Source of the DNA: Gilliamella sp. B3022
GTDB lineage: Bacteria; Pseudomonadota; Gammaproteobacteria; Enterobacterales; Orbaceae
Length of the DNA stretch: 64,000 nucleotides
Assembly: GCF_028751545.1 (NCBI RefSeq)
Contig: NZ_CP071867.1
Span: 1,275,306-1,339,305 of the forward strand
Direction: 5' to 3'
The stretch's first letter is position 1. Each line of letters opens with the position of its first letter. Position numbers and translations under genes: made by a program. Below are positions 1 to 10,263 of this stretch, piece after piece. The notes under the pieces were generated by a model, which saw nothing but the letters and a program-made list of their open reading frames with translations, was not told where the DNA came from and ran no database searches.

Positions 1-150
1 GTGACTGGACAGCAGATGACCCTACTGCATACCATAAATGAACAACGAACCGATATGTTGCTAGCAGAACCATCAGCAGAAAAAGACCTTTCAAAAAATA
101 AGTTATTTGAGCAAATGTTACAGTCCATTTTGAAATTGAGAAAGGAGTAA
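1..150 (+). CDS. fliO: FliO, C-terminal end (truncated by window edge)
   Basis: The first 49 codons are open in frame 1 and end in TAA at 148-150. The visible peptide contains GQQMTLLHTI, which resembles the end of the FliO domain where the family typically reads GVTPGxVTLLHxL. After it comes a short polar, charged tail. FliO is a small bitopic membrane protein that helps assemble the FliP ring of the flagellar export gate. The gene directly precedes fliP with no gap, as expected for a fliOPQR cluster. The start lies outside the window, so the membrane segment cannot be checked. The assignment rests on position and one short motif. Confidence 0.7.
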   Translation: MTGQQMTLLHTINEQRTDMLLAEPSAEKDLSKNKLFEQMLQSILKLRKE

Positions 151-156
151 TTGGTA

Positions 157-897
157 GTGCGGTTAAAATCTGTTATTTTGCTAGGCTTATTGTCGATTAG
201 CCAATATAGCTTTGCTGAAATTTCACCGTTATCTATCATTACCCGTACTACTTTGGATAATGAACAAAGCTGGTCGTTACCGGTTGAGACTTTGGTCTTT
301 TTAACCTTACTTACGTTTATTCCTGCAATATTACTATTAATGACCAGCTTTACCCGCATTATTATTGTGTTGGGTTTATTGCGTAATGCTCTAGGAACAC
401 AATCTGCTCCCCCTAACCAAGTTATTTTAGGTATTGCCCTTTTTATGACATTTTTTATTATGTCACCGGTGACTGATAAAATTTATCAAGATGCTTATAT
501 ACCTTATTCACAAAATCAAATCACCATGCAAGAAGCCTTATCCACAGCAACTAAACCATTACAGGCGTTCATGCTTACTCAAACCCGAGAAAATGATTTA
601 GCGTTATTTGTGAATATGTCTCATCAAAATGAAATCCAAAGCCGTGAAGATATTCCCTTGAAAGTTTTGGTACCGGCTTTTGTGGTTAGCGAGTTAAAAA
701 CCGCTTTTCAAATAGGTTTTACGATTTTTATTCCTTTTTTAATTATTGATTTAGTGGTGGCTAGTACACTTATGGCATTAGGGATGATGATGGTTCCACC
801 GGCAACCGTTTCATTACCATTTAAGTTAATGTTGTTTGTATTGGCCGATGGTTGGCACTTATTACTAGGTTCATTAGCACAAAGCTTTTTTAGTTAA
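157..897 (+). CDS. fliP: Flagellar export gate protein FliP
   Basis: FliP forms the core ring of the flagellar type III export gate in the inner membrane. From GTG 157 it is 246 aa, the usual FliP length. It has an N-terminal cleavable-type signal ending near SQYSFA, then the diagnostic block [20 protein letters not shown] followed by [16 protein letters not shown] and the C-terminal [18 protein letters not shown] prefer GTG 157 to TTG 151 because GGAG at 144-147 is 9 nt from 157 but only 3 nt from 151, and the resulting MRLKSV start lines up with the E. coli MRRLLSV start. It abuts fliO upstream and is followed by fliQ after 22 nt, so one transcript is likely. Confidence 0.96.
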   Translation: MRLKSVILLGLLSISQYSFAEISPLSIITRTTLDNEQSWSLPVETLVFLTLLTFIPAILLLMTSFTRIIIVLGLLRNALGTQSAPPNQVILGIALFMTFFIMSPVTDKIYQDAYIPYSQNQITMQEALSTATKPLQAFMLTQTRENDLALFVNMSHQNEIQSREDIPLKVLVPAFVVSELKTAFQIGFTIFIPFLIIDLVVASTLMALGMMMVPPATVSLPFKLMLFVLADGWHLLLGSLAQSFFS

Positions 898-919
898 GAA
901 ATTTTAGTTTAGGAACAGT

Positions 920-1189
920 ATGTCACCTGAGTATATTAGTACTTTGGCAATGCAAGCCATAAAAGTTGCAGCATCCCTTGCAGGTCCTTTATTGTTAGCC
1001 GCTTTATTTACTGGTTTGGTCATTAGTTTATTGCAAGCGGCTACGCAAATTAATGAAATGACATTATCATTTATTCCTAAAATTTTAATGGTCATTGTGG
1101 TTTTAATTATTTTGGGTCCCTCTATGTTGTCAACGATGATTGACTACATTCAAATTGTGATTACCGATATTCCTAATTTAACTCATTAA
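920..1189 (+). CDS. fliQ: Flagellar export gate protein FliQ
   Basis: FliQ is an 89-aa protein with two membrane helices that packs around the FliP ring in the flagellar export gate. The two hydrophobic helices flank a hinge reading SLLQAATQINEMTLSFIPK, the conserved FliQ/SctS signature (QAxTQIxExTLxFxPK). Length matches the family exactly. It lies 22 nt after fliP and 5 nt before fliR, consistent with a fliPQR operon. No other signal was seen in the short gaps. Confidence 0.96.
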   Translation: MSPEYISTLAMQAIKVAASLAGPLLLAALFTGLVISLLQAATQINEMTLSFIPKILMVIVVLIILGPSMLSTMIDYIQIVITDIPNLTH

Positions 1190-1194
1190 ATGTA

Positions 1195-1995
1195 ATGGAT
1201 ATTAATATTAACAGTCTATTTAATATTGATTTCTTTGCTTGGGTTAAAGATATCTTTTTCCCGTTTGTGCGCATTTTAGCATTAATTATGGTCGCGCCAA
1301 TTTTTGGTGAAAAAGAAGTGCCAAATCGCATAAAAATTGGTTTAGCGTTAGTAATTGTTATGCTTCTACCTCTTCCTAATCTTGATGAGAATATAGAACT
1401 TTATTCTCTAACGGGGATATGGGTTCTTGCTCAGCAAATAATGATTGGAGTGTTGATCGGTTTTACTATGCAATTGGCGTTTATAACAGTCAGAATTTCG
1501 GGTGAATTAATTGGTATGCAAATGGGGCTGGGTATGGCTACATTTTTTGATCCAATTGGAGGACCTTCTACATCAGTTTTGTCACGCTTAATTAATATTA
1601 TAGCTTTACTGATTTTTCTGAGTTTAGATGGTCATCTATGGTTACTATATGGTATTTCTAATAGCTTTGATATTGTTCCAATTCGACTTATGCCACTGCC
1701 TGCAAATGGCTATTTATCTTTAATTGATGTCAGTAACCAACTCTTTATTAATGGTATTATGTTAGCTCTTCCTTTAATGACTTTATTGTTAATCATTAAT
1801 ATATCATTGGGCTTATTAAATAGGATTACACCACAATTATCCATTTTTGTTGTTGGTTATCCTTTAACACTATTGTTAGGATTAATCATGTTAAGCTATT
1901 TAATTTCGATGTTGCCAGCATTTACAGAGTTTATTTTTGAACAAATATTCAATCACATTTCAGCTATTTTATGGTTTTTGAGTGATGTTCAGTAG
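1195..1995 (+). CDS. fliR: Flagellar export gate protein FliR
   Basis: FliR completes the FliPQR export gate and plugs the channel. The 266-aa protein is almost wholly hydrophobic with about six membrane segments and contains the FliR-typical GELIGMQMGLGMATFFDP segment near residues 103-120. It starts at ATG 1195, just after the fliQ stop; the ATG at 1190 is followed at once by a stop and cannot be used. The length is close to the E. coli protein (about 261 aa), so there is no FlhB fusion. A hairpin at 2188-2208 downstream probably ends the transcript. flhB and flhA are not next door in this window. Confidence 0.95.
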   Translation: MDININSLFNIDFFAWVKDIFFPFVRILALIMVAPIFGEKEVPNRIKIGLALVIVMLLPLPNLDENIELYSLTGIWVLAQQIMIGVLIGFTMQLAFITVRISGELIGMQMGLGMATFFDPIGGPSTSVLSRLINIIALLIFLSLDGHLWLLYGISNSFDIVPIRLMPLPANGYLSLIDVSNQLFINGIMLALPLMTLLLIINISLGLLNRITPQLSIFVVGYPLTLLLGLIMLSYLISMLPAFTEFIFEQIFNHISAILWFLSDVQ

Positions 1996-2082
1996 TGTAA
2001 TTTTGATTATATGACTGGATAATTTATCAATTTTATTCTTATCTGAATTAGTCTGCTTACTAACCTTCCTTCAAATAGGTCT

Positions 2083-2133
2083 TTTTGTAAAAAAATTTGA
2101 GGTTAACGATACGTTTGAATATAAAAATTGGCT
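2083..2133 (+). repeat. Dispersed AT-rich repeat, copy 1
   Basis: Core reads TTTGAGGTTAACGATACGTT, preceded by TTTTGT and an A-run and followed by GAATATAAAA. Closely related segments lie at 11938-11987, 32775-32812 (minus orientation) and 62769-62810. The copy lies between fliR and yjdM. Its nature is unknown; it is too short for an insertion sequence and has no obvious terminal inverted repeats. Confidence 0.6.
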
Positions 2134-2187
2134 GAATTCCACTAAACGTAAATTAAAAAAATATTAGTGGAAACTCAATAAGAAAGG

Positions 2188-2213
2188 AATGCTGATATAA
2201 TCAGCATTTTATT
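2188..2213 (+). terminator. Rho-independent terminator after fliR (possibly bidirectional)
   Basis: An 8-bp perfect stem AATGCTGA / TCAGCATT (2188-2195 and 2201-2208) with loop TATAA is followed by a T-rich stretch. It lies 193 nt after the fliR stop and 14 nt beyond the end of the convergent yjdM gene, so it may serve both. Confidence 0.65.
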
Positions 2214-2221
2214 TATATCAA

Positions 2222-2557
2222 TTAAGCTTTTTTTACAAAACAGGCTTTAAGCATGATTTTCATGCCATCAATTTTACAATCAATCTCATGATCACCTTCG
2301 ACTAAACGAATCCCTTTTGCTTTAGCCCCTTTTTTCAAAACAGTAGAAGATCCTTTTAATTTAAGATCTTTAATTAAAATAATATCGTCGCCATCAGCAA
2401 GTAAATTACCATTACTGTCTTTCACTTGTAAACCTTCATTTGTTGAAGCAACATCATTCGGATCCCATTCGTGGGCACATTCAGGGCAAACATAAAACGA
2501 ACCATCATGATAAGTATGTTCAGACTGGCAAACAGGGCAGTTAGGTATAGATTCCAT
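2222..2557 (-). CDS. yjdM: YjdM/PhnA family zinc-ribbon protein
   Basis: At 111 aa it has the same length as E. coli YjdM (formerly PhnA). The N-terminus carries a zinc ribbon of two CxxC pairs (CPVC near residue 8 and CPEC near residue 29), followed by the conserved C-terminal domain with [24 protein letters not shown] and [15 protein letters not shown]. Its cellular role is unclear. The old link to alkylphosphonate uptake came from its genetic neighbourhood in E. coli and is not supported here: no phn genes are nearby. It is transcribed alone, convergent with fliR. Confidence 0.93.
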   Translation of the reverse strand: MESIPNCPVCQSEHTYHDGSFYVCPECAHEWDPNDVASTNEGLQVKDSNGNLLADGDDIILIKDLKLKGSSTVLKKGAKAKGIRLVEGDHEIDCKIDGMKIMLKACFVKKA

Positions 2558-3383
2558 GGGTATGATTAATCCAAATTAAATAAAATGGCGTTTACTATAG
2601 CAAAAAAACGGTGTTAAGTCATGGTATTCCTATTTTAGGTAGCGTTAAAGAGGCCGTCAAATTATTCCATAGAAGCACTAGCGATAAAAAATTGGTTAAA
2701 GACAAAATGATCCGCCATGAATCACACCTTTATTTTGCTATACCTTTATTTTAACAGAGGGAGGTTCATGTGTATCGCAGTACTCATTTAGGTGATGAAA
2801 CGATGTTTGGTATTTTAAATCATTATCATTTAGTAGTAATTGCTGCTATCTTTTGCCTCATTATCGTTTTCCAATGTCGATTAAAGCCAAAATAGGTTAT
2901 TGGGTACGATTGATTGAAAAACCGAGTTTACATCAATTTTATAAAACTCATCCCATTATTATGCGACGGTTTATTAATATGCTTCAGTACTAACTGTATA
3001 GGAACAAATAGATAATAATATTAGGTATTTAATATTAAGCGCCTTACAATAGCATTTGGTTATTTGTTTATTGATATTATGTTCGGATAACGCTCATCAA
3101 TTTATATTGTCTAGCGCTCGTGATCTTTTAGCAACAAAGTTAGGTATTGGTTATGAATCGTTAAGTTGATTGATGTGGCACTATCGAAACCAAAAAATTA
3201 TTTAAGTTGAAACTCATTGAGTTAATATACTAAAAGTATTTTATTTGAAAGAACGGATTTCTCCTTATCAACGTTTATTCAAAAAAGCTGTTGGTATTTA
3301 GGAAAATTGTTCTACAAAGAACAAGTAAAGTACATTCAAATTAAAATGGCAAATTGGTTTTTAAAAGGAATTCTGATAAACCT
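2558..3383. other. Gene-poor stretch with decayed coding remnants
   Basis: About 825 bp hold no intact recognisable gene, but several short frames read like real protein broken by stops and frame changes. Examples on the plus strand: GSVKEAVKLFHRSTSDKK up to a stop near 2754; GYWVRLIEKPSLHQFYKTHP ending near 2991; SSARDLLATKLGIGYESLS ending near 3168; and FYLKERISPYQRLFKKAVGI ending near 3300. They occur in different frames. This suggests an old inactivated gene or genes rather than random AT-rich DNA. I do not recognise the family. Confidence 0.5.
2770..2895 (+). CDS. Possible 41-aa membrane peptide, unknown
   Basis: A GTG at 2770 is preceded by AGAGGGAGG (2756-2764) at good spacing and opens a 41-codon frame ending in TAG at 2893. 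The peptide has a hydrophilic start, one hydrophobic helix (LVVIAAIFCLIIVF) and a basic end (CRLKPK), a layout typical of small membrane proteins and type I toxin-like peptides. It lies inside the decayed stretch and may only be a surviving fragment of a larger lost gene: the following frame (GYWVRLIEKP) looks like its frameshifted continuation. No family is recognised. Confidence 0.25.
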   Translation: MYRSTHLGDETMFGILNHYHLVVIAAIFCLIIVFQCRLKPK

Positions 3384-3412
3384 AAAAAAGGCGCGTATTA
3401 TACGCGCCTTTT
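3384..3412 (-). terminator. Terminator of the str operon
   Basis: A perfect 8-bp GC-rich stem GGCGCGTA / TACGCGCC (3390-3397 and 3401-3408) has a 3-nt loop. On the minus strand it is followed by a run of six T. It lies about 50 nt after the tuf stop codon. A T-run on the other side means it could also stop plus-strand reading. Confidence 0.85.
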
Positions 3413-3422
3413 ATACTGATCA

Positions 3423-3444
3423 AGAGCATTAAGGATAATGCTCT
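3423..3444 (-). other. 3' UTR hairpin after tuf
   Basis: A perfect 9-bp inverted repeat AGAGCATTA / TAATGCTCT with a 4-nt loop lies 15 nt after the tuf stop, upstream of the real terminator. It lacks a T-run, so it is more likely an mRNA-stabilising or processing structure than a terminator. Confidence 0.5.
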
Positions 3445-3459
3445 AAATAGTTAGTAAGA

Positions 3460-4656
<1,197 letters not shown>

Positions 4657-4665
4657 TTATTAAAT

Positions 4666-4693
4666 CACTTCCCTTCTCAATAAAAGGGAAGTG
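4666..4693 (-). other. Hairpin in the fusA-tuf intercistronic gap
   Basis: A perfect 10-bp stem CACTTCCCTT / AAGGGAAGTG (4666-4675 and 4684-4693) with an 8-nt loop lies between fusA and tuf, just before the tuf ribosome-binding site AAAGGAAC. There is no T-run, so it is probably an mRNA processing or stability element that lets tuf be expressed differently from fusA. Confidence 0.45.
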
Positions 4694-4713
4694 TTACTTT
4701 ATTTATATAAAAA

Positions 4714-6816
4714 TTATTTCGCTTTACGAGCTTCTATAATTGCTGTAGCAATATTTGTTGGTGCTTCATTGTACTTTAAGAATTCCATAGAGTAAGAAGC
4801 ACGGCCTTGTGTTTGAGAACGAAGATCTGTTGCATAACCAAACATTTCTGAAAGTGGAACTTGTGCTTTAACTGTTTTACCAGTAGCTGTATCGTCCATT
4901 CCTTCGATCATACCACGACGACGGTTTAAATCACCAATTACGTCACCCATATAATCTTCTGGAGTTTCAACTTCTACTTTCATAATTGGTTCTAAAAGCA
5001 CTGGTTTTGCTTTCATGAAGCCTTCTTTAAATGCCATTGAACCAGCAATTTTAAATGCCATTTCTGATGAGTCAACATCATGGTAAGAACCATCAAAGAT
5101 AGTGACTTCAACATCAACAATTGGGTAACCAGCAAGAACACCATTTTTCATTTGTTCTTGACAGCCTTTATCAACTGCAGGAATGTATTCTTTAGGAACT
5201 ACACCACCAACAATTTCATTATTGAATTTGTAGCCTTCGCCACCAGCTTCCAATGGTTTGATTTTTAACCATACATGACCATATTGACCACGACCACCAG
5301 ATTGACGAACAAATTTACCTTCTTGTTCAACTTCATTACGAATGGTTTCACGGTAAGCAACTTGTGGTTTACCAACATTTGCTTCCACTTTGAATTCACG
5401 TTTCATACGGTCAACGATGATTTCTAAGTGAAGCTCACCCATACCAGAAATAATGGTTTGACCTGATTCTTCATCTGTATGAACACGGAATGAAGGGTCT
5501 TCTTGTGCTAGTCGACCTAAAGCAAGTCCCATTTTTTCTTGGTCAGCTTTGGTTTTTGGTTCTACTGCAACTGAGATTACCGGTTCAGGGAATTCCATTC
5601 TTTCAAGAATGATTGGTGCGCTTTCAGCACAAAGAGTATCACCAGTAGTCACATCTTTAAGACCGATTGCGGCAGCAATGTCACCCGCGCGAACTTCTTT
5701 AATTTCTTCACGTTTGTTAGCATGCATCTGAACGATACGACCAAAACGTTCTTTTTTGTCTTTAACAGAGTTAAGAACAGTATCACCTGAGTTTACAACA
5801 CCTGAGTAAACACGGAAGAATGTTAAGTTACCAACAAATGGGTCAGTTGCAATTTTGAATGCTAATGATGAGAATGGTTCATCATCACTTGAATGACGTT
5901 CAGCTGCTTCACCATTTGCTAATTCACCTTTAATTGCAGGTACATCAGTTGGTGCAGGTAGATATTCAATAACTGCATCGAGCATGAATTGAACACCTTT
6001 ATTTTTAAATGCACTACCACAAGTAACTAAGATGATTTCATTAGCAAGTACGCGTTCACGTAATGCAGCTTTAACTTCTTCTTCAGTTAACTCTTCACCG
6101 CCAAGGTATTTTTCCATTAACTCTTCACTTGCTTCTGCTGCAGCTTCAATTAAGTAAGCACGCCATTCTTCGACTTGCTCAACCATGTCAGCAGGCACAT
6201 CTTCATAAGTGAATGTTACGCCTTGATCAGCATCATTCCAGTTAATTGCTTTACGTTTAAGTAAATCAACTACACCAGTAAAGCCTTCTTCAGCACCGAT
6301 AGGTAAAACTAAAGGAACAGGTACCGCGGCTAAACGAGTTTTGATTTGATCAACAACACGTAAGAAGTTAGCACCCATACGGTCCATTTTGTTTACGAAA
6401 GCAATACGTGGAACTTTATATTTGTTTGCTTGACGCCATACTGTTTCTGATTGAGGTTGAACACCACCAACCGCACAGTAAACCATTACTGCACCATCAA
6501 GAACACGCATAGAACGTTCTACTTCGATGGTGAAATCAACGTGTCCAGGGGTGTCGATAATGTTGATACGGTGTGGTTCAAATTGTTGACCCATACCAGA
6601 CCAGAATGCAGTTGTTGCAGCAGAAGTGATAGTAATACCACGTTCTTGTTCTTGTTCCATCCAGTCCATGGTAGCTGCGCCATCATGAACTTCACCAATT
6701 TTGTGACTTACACCAGTATAAAACAAAATACGTTCAGTTGTTGTTGTTTTACCTGCGTCAATATGTGCACTAATACCAATATTGCGGTAGCGTACTATAG
6801 GGGTTGTACGAGCCAT
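4714..6816 (-). CDS. fusA: Elongation factor G
   Basis: EF-G is the translocation GTPase and also works in ribosome recycling. The 700-aa protein is full length and has the G1 loop [13 protein letters not shown] near residues 17-29, the switch [11 protein letters not shown] near 88-96 and the NKMDR motif near 142. Domains II to V follow, including GELHLEI and the domain IV segment [11 protein letters not shown]. The start ATG 6816 gives the standard [20 protein letters not shown]-type start. It sits third in the str operon, 109 nt after rpsG with a hairpin between. Confidence 0.99.
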   Translation of the reverse strand: MARTTPIVRYRNIGISAHIDAGKTTTTERILFYTGVSHKIGEVHDGAATMDWMEQEQERGITITSAATTAFWSGMGQQFEPHRINIIDTPGHVDFTIEVERSMRVLDGAVMVYCAVGGVQPQSETVWRQANKYKVPRIAFVNKMDRMGANFLRVVDQIKTRLAAVPVPLVLPIGAEEGFTGVVDLLKRKAINWNDADQGVTFTYEDVPADMVEQVEEWRAYLIEAAAEASEELMEKYLGGEELTEEEVKAALRERVLANEIILVTCGSAFKNKGVQFMLDAVIEYLPAPTDVPAIKGELANGEAAERHSSDDEPFSSLAFKIATDPFVGNLTFFRVYSGVVNSGDTVLNSVKDKKERFGRIVQMHANKREEIKEVRAGDIAAAIGLKDVTTGDTLCAESAPIILERMEFPEPVISVAVEPKTKADQEKMGLALGRLAQEDPSFRVHTDEESGQTIISGMGELHLEIIVDRMKREFKVEANVGKPQVAYRETIRNEVEQEGKFVRQSGGRGQYGHVWLKIKPLEAGGEGYKFNNEIVGGVVPKEYIPAVDKGCQEQMKNGVLAGYPIVDVEVTIFDGSYHDVDSSEMAFKIAGSMAFKEGFMKAKPVLLEPIMKVEVETPEDYMGDVIGDLNRRRGMIEGMDDTATGKTVKAQVPLSEMFGYATDLRSQTQGRASYSMEFLKYNEAPTNIATAIIEARKAK

Positions 6817-6867
6817 ATTAATCCTCTACTTAGAATCGTTTGCTTAATAAAATATCATTTAGGTTGA

Positions 6868-6891
6868 CTGACAGTCGGTAGAGACTGTCAG
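6868..6891 (-). other. Hairpin in the rpsG-fusA intercistronic gap
   Basis: A perfect 9-bp inverted repeat CTGACAGTC / GACTGTCAG with a 6-nt loop lies in the 109-nt gap between rpsG and fusA. On the minus strand it is not followed by a T-run. It may be an RNA processing or partial attenuation structure. Confidence 0.45.
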
Positions 6892-6925
6892 CCTAATTCT
6901 CAACCATGTAATTGAATGGTGAAAA

Positions 6926-7396
6926 TTACCAACGATAATGTGCAAACGCTTTATTAGCTTCAGCCATACGATGAACATCTTCGCGTTTTTTCACAGCGGT
7001 ACCTTTGTTTTCAAAAGCATCCATAAGTTCATTCGCTAGGCGCAAAGCCATTGATTTATCGCCACGTTTACGTGCCGCATCTACAATCCAACGCATTGCA
7101 AGTGCATTACGACGAACAGGGCGCACTTCAACAGGAACTTGGTATGTAGAACCACCAACGCGACGAGACTTAACTTCTAGAGTTGGTCTTACGTTATCTA
7201 ATGCAACTTCGAAAGCTGCTAAGTGGTCTTTTCCACTACGCTCAGCTAATTTATCAAGAGCTGAATATACGATTGATTCTGCGATAGATTTTTTACCATC
7301 TATCATTAAAATATTTACAAATTTCGCCAGCAAATCTGAACCGAATTTCGGATCAGGTAAAATTTTTCTTTGACCAGCAACATGACGACGTGGCAT
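6926..7396 (-). CDS. rpsG: 30S ribosomal protein S7
   Basis: S7 is a primary 16S rRNA-binding protein that organises the head of the 30S subunit. From ATG 7396 the protein is 156 aa and begins [20 protein letters not shown], the family start. An in-frame start exists 45 nt further upstream, but ATG 7396 is preceded by GGAG at 7-nt spacing and matches known S7 N-termini. The typical [17 protein letters not shown] and the C-terminal [10 protein letters not shown] segments are present. In E. coli S7 is the autogenous repressor of the str operon. Confidence 0.98.
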   Translation of the reverse strand: MPRRHVAGQRKILPDPKFGSDLLAKFVNILMIDGKKSIAESIVYSALDKLAERSGKDHLAAFEVALDNVRPTLEVKSRRVGGSTYQVPVEVRPVRRNALAMRWIVDAARKRGDKSMALRLANELMDAFENKGTAVKKREDVHRMAEANKAFAHYRW

Positions 7397-7496
7397 TGGA
7401 ATACTCCGTTTATATGTTATAAATTTTTCAGGTTTACCCAAAACTCAACTGAGTTAAATGGAATTATTTAGTTTGGCCTTACTTAACGGAGTCCCA
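7397..7496 (-). promoter_or_regulatory. rpsL-rpsG intercistronic region, possible S7 repressor site
   Basis: The gap between rpsL and rpsG is 100 nt, close to the E. coli gap that carries the S7 translational operator. Keeping a long gap here in a tight operon suggests that the same control may be retained. I did not derive a fold that proves S7 binding, so this is inference from size and position. Confidence 0.35.
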
Positions 7497-7889
<393 letters not shown>

Positions 7890-7973
7890 TTAAAATAAAT
7901 TTAAAATTGCTTTTTAGATACGTAATTAATAACTGTAGACCAAAAACTATGTATATAAGTTTTGGGTCGCAAG

Positions 7974-8002
7974 ATTCTAGACCTCAACAGCCATAATGTC
8001 AA
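7974..8002 (-). promoter_or_regulatory. Promoter of the str operon
   Basis: On the minus strand a perfect -35 TTGACA (8002-7997) and a -10 TAGAAT (7979-7974) are separated by exactly 17 nt. Transcription would begin near 7967, leaving a leader of about 95 nt before rpsL. Confidence 0.85.
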
Positions 8003-8716
8003 GTATTACCACAAGTTCTTTGCCTGTTTCAATTAAATTTTATTAGTATTAAGTAGAAATAATAAAAAAGTTTTAATTTTATTTTGTTACCCTTTTTGTG
8101 GATGAAATGCATCTGTTACAATTTATACTTATTTTGATGTTACTATGTTTGTTTAATGGTTATAAAGGTAGTGAAAAGTTAATTCGAGCTAATCGTATTT
8201 TTTGCAAAAGTGATCTGTTTTATTCAATGTCGGTTAACATTATATGATTGTACTCAAATTACGTTAAAAAACAGTAATAGTATACTGGTTATGAACATAT
8301 TATTTAATGCCTAATAATGATGAATAGTGAAGAATGAATTACATAAAGTTGTTTTATTATTTAATGTAAATAATATCTACGATCGATACATTTTTAGGAG
8401 TATTGCTAAAATTAATTAATATTTACTGGAATATTTATATCTCTGAAACTGAATCTTAGGTATTTAATTATGAATCGGTCCAATTGCGTTTTTGCATTTA
8501 ATAATATTGTGGTCTCTGAATCAGCTATGTTGGATGCAAATTACCTGATGATTTTTGATCGAAAATAATTTTGTGTAATGATACATTGGCAAAATGTTAA
8601 ATATTGATAATTCAGATTTTTTAACCTAATTTGAATTTTAAATTTAGAATAACTGGTTAAAATCCCACTAATAAGTTCAATGAACAGCAAGCTAGGTGAG
8701 GATAACCGATTGGATT
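8003..8716. other. AT-rich gap without a recognisable gene
   Basis: About 700 bp between the str promoter and the end of adeP hold no gene I recognise. Two short plus-strand frames exist: 8107-8247 (46 codons, a hydrophobic start MHLLQFILILMLLCLF and a polar tail, weak GGA upstream) and 8470-8568 (32 codons). Neither has convincing ribosome-binding or family support. Confidence 0.5.
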
Positions 8717-8744
8717 ATTTCTACCGTTACAAAACGGTAGAAAT
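8717..8744 (-). terminator. Hairpin terminator after adeP
   Basis: A perfect 12-bp stem ATTTCTACCGTT / AACGGTAGAAAT with a 4-nt loop lies 9 nt past the adeP stop. The T-run after it on the minus strand is poor, so termination could be inefficient. Confidence 0.6.
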
Positions 8745-8753
8745 AAAATTGAA

Positions 8754-10064
8754 TTAATGATGATCAATGAAGATAAATTTTAAAGCAAATAATAGGGCAA
8801 AAATAATAACACATAAGTTGAGTTCTTTAAATTTACCTGTACAGGTTTTTAATACGACATAAGAGATAAAACCAAGGGCAACTCCTTCTGTAATAGCAAA
8901 GGCAAATGGCATCATTAAGGCAGTAATAAATGCTGGTGTTGCATCGGTTAAATCTGACCAATTGACTTTAACTAAGCTTGAAACCATTAAGATTCCAACA
9001 AAAATAAGCGCACCTGAAGTAGCATAACTTGGCACAAGATGAGCTAATGGTGATAAAAAGGTCATCATTAAAAATAAGAGTCCAACAATCACAGCGGTTA
9101 AGCCTGTACGACCACCAACAGAGATACCTGAAGAGCTTTCAATATAGGTCAATACAGATGACGTACCAAATAAGCCACCTAATGATGAGCTAAAACTATC
9201 AATTAATAACGCTTGACGCATTTTTGGAAAGCGGCCTTTTTCATCACAAATACCAGCTTTATCGGTTAATGCCAAAATGGTTCCAGACGAATCAAATAAG
9301 CTGACAATCATAATCGAGAAGATAACACCCATAATACCGATGTTAAAAGAACCAGCAAGGTCAACATGACCGACAACAGATGTTACACTTGGTGGGATGG
9401 ATGCTATACCTTGATAACTAATATTTGGATCTAACCAAAGTGCCAATATCGTGACAACAAAAATTGAAATAAGTACTGCAGCATGAAAGTTACGAGCAGC
9501 TAAAATTATAATAATAAAAAAACCCAATGAACCGAGTAATACTTTTAGCGATAAAATATTCCCCATGGTCAATAGTGTTGTTGGCGAAGAAACGACAATG
9601 CCCATATTTTGAAAGCCCATAAAAGCAATAAATAATCCGATACCTGCACTAATACCTATGCGTAAGCATGGTGGAATGTGTTCAATTAACCAATGGCGAA
9701 CTTTAAATAATGATAATGCAAAAAATACAAGTGATCCCCAAAATATCGCTCCCATACCTATTTGCCATGAGTAACCCATTGCGCCACATATTCCATAAGC
9801 AAAAAAGACGTTAAGTCCCATGGCTGGAGCTAAAGCGATGGGTAAATTGGCAAATAAACCCATTAAAATAGTGGCACAGGCTGTAACGACGCAAGTTAAT
9901 ACAAACACAGCAGACGTATCCATACCGGATGCAGATAAAATGGAAGGATTGACGAAGATGATATAGACCATGGTAAGAAAAGTGGTGCAACCAGCGATAA
10001 TTTCAGTACCGACAGTTGTTTTTTTTTCTTTCAATTGAAATATTTTTTCGAATATTGAATTCAT
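8754..10064 (-). CDS. adeP: Adenine permease (NCS2/AzgA family)
   Basis: This 436-aa protein has about 12 membrane helices and imports a purine base, probably adenine, by proton symport. It follows E. coli AdeP (PurP/YieG) along its length, for example TVGTEIIAGCTTFLTMVYI near residues 16-35, APAMGLNVFFA, the helix 8 segment LFDSSGTILALTDKAG, the SSSGISVGGRTGLTAV motif and the C-terminal CVIIFALLFALKFIFID. The guanine/hypoxanthine permeases GhxP/GhxQ are more distant. It stands alone between terminator-like hairpins. Substrate assignment comes from similarity only. Confidence 0.88.
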   Translation of the reverse strand: MNSIFEKIFQLKEKKTTVGTEIIAGCTTFLTMVYIIFVNPSILSASGMDTSAVFVLTCVVTACATILMGLFANLPIALAPAMGLNVFFAYGICGAMGYSWQIGMGAIFWGSLVFFALSLFKVRHWLIEHIPPCLRIGISAGIGLFIAFMGFQNMGIVVSSPTTLLTMGNILSLKVLLGSLGFFIIIILAARNFHAAVLISIFVVTILALWLDPNISYQGIASIPPSVTSVVGHVDLAGSFNIGIMGVIFSIMIVSLFDSSGTILALTDKAGICDEKGRFPKMRQALLIDSFSSSLGGLFGTSSVLTYIESSSGISVGGRTGLTAVIVGLLFLMMTFLSPLAHLVPSYATSGALIFVGILMVSSLVKVNWSDLTDATPAFITALMMPFAFAITEGVALGFISYVVLKTCTGKFKELNLCVIIFALLFALKFIFIDHH

Positions 10065-10143
10065 AAGTTAAAGCCCAATTTTGGTTGTCAAGAATGAACG
10101 TATTTCACGTTGTACTATTTATTTTTTACCAAAAGGAAAAAAT

Positions 10144-10177
10144 AAAAAAGATGAGGCGTTATTACTCCACATCTTTT
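10144..10177 (-). terminator. Terminator after the YoaE-like gene
   Basis: Inverted repeat AAAAGATG / CATCTTTT (10146-10153 and 10170-10177), extended by two more GC pairs after a mismatch, is followed on the minus strand by a long T-rich tail. It lies about 90 nt past the gene end. Confidence 0.6.
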
Positions 10178-10263
10178 AAAAAGAAATTTTACCGCATAAT
10201 TATTGCTTGTTATTTATTTAGGTCAAGCGTTATTCTACTCCGCGCAATGCGCTAGGCAGTGTT

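Noticed and set aside
6451-6867. Long plus-strand frame opposite the start of fusA
   Set aside because: It is the antisense shadow of a highly conserved gene and has no ribosome-binding site or homology.
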